From Camarhynchus parvulus (lineage: Eukaryota > Chordata > Aves > Passeriformes > Thraupidae): a DNA stretch of 64,000 nucleotides. Each line of letters starts with the position of its first letter. Positions within the stretch are counted from its first letter, which is position 1. Under the pieces are notes generated by a model. That model was not told the origin of the DNA. It made no database searches and saw nothing but the letters and a program-made list of their open reading frames with translations. The stretch is taken from positions 23,685 through 87,684 of the forward strand of contig NW_022148941.1 of NCBI RefSeq assembly GCF_901933205.1, read 5' to 3'. The translations under genes and the position numbers were made by a program. Of this stretch, positions 61,666-64,000 are shown in pieces.

Positions 61666-64000
61666 CGCCCCCGAAACGCGGCGCGACGCCCCCCCAAAAA
61701 CGGGGAGCCCCCCCAGAAATACGGGGTGACACCCCCGCGATGGTGAGGGGACACCAGGACTGAACCTCCCGCCGCGGGGACGGAGCTGCCGGGATGGGGA
61801 CACCAATGTGGGGGACACCCCCCCCAGTGGGGTGCCCCAAAATGTGGGGACCCCCTCCAAAATATGGGGACCTCCCAAAATCGGGGATCCCCCCCCAAAA
61901 TACGGGGTGACACCCCCAGAATGGTGAGGGGCCACCCCTGGGACAAGGACTGAACCTCCCGCCACGGGGACGGAGCTGCCGGGATGGGGACACCTGGACA
62001 CCCCCAAGTGGGGCGCCCCAAAATGTGGGGACCCCCCCAAAATGTGGGGACTCCCCCCCAAAATATGGGGAACCCCAAAATCGGGGATTCCCCAAAAACG
62101 GGGTGACACCCCCGGAATGGTGGGGGGGACAAGGACTGAACTTCCCACCGCAGGGACACCAATGTGGGGGAGACCCCCAGCAAAATACGGGGACCCCCCC
62201 TCCCAAAAACGGGGACCCTGCCTCAAAAAATGGGGACTCACCTCAAAAAACGGGGATCCCCCCCAAAAAGGGGTGACACCCCCAGAATGGTTGGGGGGAC
62301 AAGGACTGAACCTCCTGCCATGGGGACACCAATGTGGGGGAGACCCCCCCCGTGGGGTGTCCCAAAATTCGGGGACCCCCACCTAAAATATGGGGACCCC
62401 CCCCAAAATACGGGGACCACCCCCAAAATATGGAGACCCCCCAAAAAACAGAGATCTCCCCCGAAAATGGGGATCCCCCCCAAAAAGAGAATGACACCCC
62501 CAGAATGGCAGTGGGGACATCTCGCCATGGGGACACCAATGTGGAGGGGGCGCCCCAAAATACAGGGGGACCCCCCCCCCCAAAAAAAATTGGGACCATC
62601 CCAAAAGCCCCTCAAAATGGGGGGGAGGTGTTTTTGGGATAGGGATTGAAGCTCCTGCAGTGGGGGCACACCTGAGACCCCCCCCCACCAGGGCACCCCA
62701 AAAATTGGGGGGGTCCCCAAAAATGGGGACAGATCCCCCCCTCCCCCCAGGAATAGGGGGATCCACTGGGGGTCCCAAAAATGGGGACGCCCCAAAAAAT
62801 GGGGACACCCCAAAAAATGGGGACACCCCAAAAATGGAGGCAGCTCTGGAGGACCCCCCCACAGGAGACAGCGACCCCCCCCAAAATTGGGGCACCTCTT
62901 TTTTAGGGACCCCCCCCCAAAATCAGCAGGGTCTGTGTGTCCCCCTCCACCTTTTCTCTGGGGTGGGGGGCTCTGGCCATTGACAGAGGTACAGTGACCC
63001 CCCCCCCCAAAAAAATCGGGGTGTCCCCACCCCCACCCAAAAGGGGGGTCCCCCAAAAACGCCCCCCCCCGGCGGAGCCCCCCCCTATTTATATATATGT
63101 ATAAATGTCTATTAGCACCCCCCCCTCTCCGCCCGGGGGGGGGATGCCCGATTTTGGAGGGGTCCCCAATTTTTTTTTTTTTTGGGGGGGGGGGGGAGCG
63201 TCCCAACACCGTTGTCCCATTGGGGTCCCCCAAAATCCCAGGCAGCCAACAGGGTTTTTTTTTGGGGGGGGGGTCCCCAGAATTTGCCCCCCCCCTCCCC
63301 TTTCCGGGACCACCCCTCACCCCCCCCCTCGAGGGGAACCTGTATATAAATTTGGGGGGGGGGGGTTCAAATTTAGTGGGGGGGGGCCCTGCCAAGGGAT
63401 GGGGAGGGGTCCCCAAAATCACCATCAGCCCCCCCCACCAACCCCCCCCCGCCGAGCTATTTATTGCCAAGTTGCCCCCTCCCCCCCCCCGGACGAATTT
63501 GGGGGTTCAAGGAGGACACCCCTAACGCCCCTCCCCCGGGGTTTTGGGGGGTGCGGGGACCCCCCTTATCCCCACACCACCCGGGGTTTGGGGAGGGGGG
63601 GTCTGTAAATAGTGTATATGGTCAAAGTCTCTATGTATCATATTGTATTTGCCCCCCGGGGGTCGCATTTGCCCCCCCCCCGGGGCAGTTTCCCCCCCCC
63701 GGGGTACATTTACCCCACCCCCATCCCCAAAATTTACCCCTCCTCCCCCGGGTGGGGGTCAGATTTCCCTCCCCACCCCTGGTTTCCAACACACAACCCC
63801 TCCCCCACCATGGGGGGGGTATTTCTTCCCCCTCCCAATTTGGGGGGGGGGCTTCTCTCCTTTCCTCCCCCCCCCGCCCTCTCCCCATTTTTTTTTGTTC
63901 ATTTCGGGGTTTTATTTATTATTATTATTATTATATATATTGGGGCCCCCCTTTATCCATACTTCCCCCCCCGTCCGGGCCTTAAGTGAGGGTGGGGGTT
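61666..64000 (+). other. PRR12: PRR12 3' untranslated region (end beyond the window)
   Basis: Following the stop codon are a GC-rich minisatellite (61680-62650), C/G homopolymer-rich DNA, and isolated AT-rich patches that look like retained 3'UTR: TATTTATATATATGTATAAA near 63087, GAGCTATTTATTGCCAAG near 63455, GTAAATAGTGTATATGGTCA near 63604, and an ATT/AT run at 63911-63940. No AATAAA signal was seen, so the cleavage site is probably to the right of the window or uses a variant signal. Confidence 0.65.
61680..62660. repeat. Minisatellite in the PRR12 3'UTR
   Basis: Units of about 180-200 bases with GACAAGGACTGAACCTCC, GGGGACACCAATGTGGGG, CCCAAAATGTGGGGACCCCC and GGGGTGACACCCCCAGAATG, about five copies. 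Confidence 0.88.

Noticed and set aside
63905..63945. Poly(A) signal in the ATT-rich stretch
   Set aside because: The run is TTATTTATTATTATT then TATATAT; AATAAA or ATTAAA does not occur there.

Overview
The window is vertebrate nuclear DNA, most likely a bird GC-rich (dot) microchromosome. It holds two protein-coding genes in head-to-head orientation. NOSIP (nitric oxide synthase-interacting protein, a U-box type ubiquitin ligase) is on the minus strand from 22.1 kb to beyond the left edge. PRR12 (proline-rich 12, a large nuclear AT-hook protein) is on the plus strand from 23.3 kb to the right edge. The calls rest on recognisable protein segments, matching splice phases and canonical GT/AG sites. 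The bird assignment is inferred from extreme GC at third codon positions, wall-to-wall intronic minisatellites and compact intergenic spacing. No interspersed LINE or SINE was recognised.

Layout. 1-22.1 kb: eight NOSIP coding exons (the last cut by the window edge), separated by introns made almost wholly of tandem repeats. 22.09-23.35 kb: a CpG-rich bidirectional promoter with five perfect SRF-type CArG boxes about 100 bp apart, set among GC boxes. 23.3-61.67 kb: fourteen PRR12 coding exons from the conserved N-terminus MDRNYP to the C-terminal domain and stop codon; exon 4 alone is 3.3 kb. 61.67-64 kb: the PRR12 3' untranslated region, first a minisatellite and then AT-rich patches. In mammals PRRG2 lies between NOSIP and PRR12; there is no room for it here.

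The outstanding feature is that many intronic arrays carry copies of the neighbouring exon edge, with its splice site. I count about fourteen exon-intron junctions, across both genes, whose last or first roughly 15-100 coding bases plus donor or acceptor are repeated from once to about 26 times inside the adjoining intron. The clearest cases are PRR12 exon 7 (acceptor, about 26 decoys), exons 2, 3, 5, 8 and 13, and NOSIP coding exons 4, 6 and 7. I propose this as a general process of splice-junction capture by minisatellite growth.

Several coding exons (PRR12 exons 4, 5, 6 and 9; NOSIP coding exon 6) need 1-2 base corrections to keep the conserved frame. Because all splice sites and most exons are intact, base-level assembly error in GC-rich runs is the likeliest cause, but real damage cannot be excluded from sequence alone. 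The very long open frames in the arrays are repeat artefacts and are not annotated as genes.
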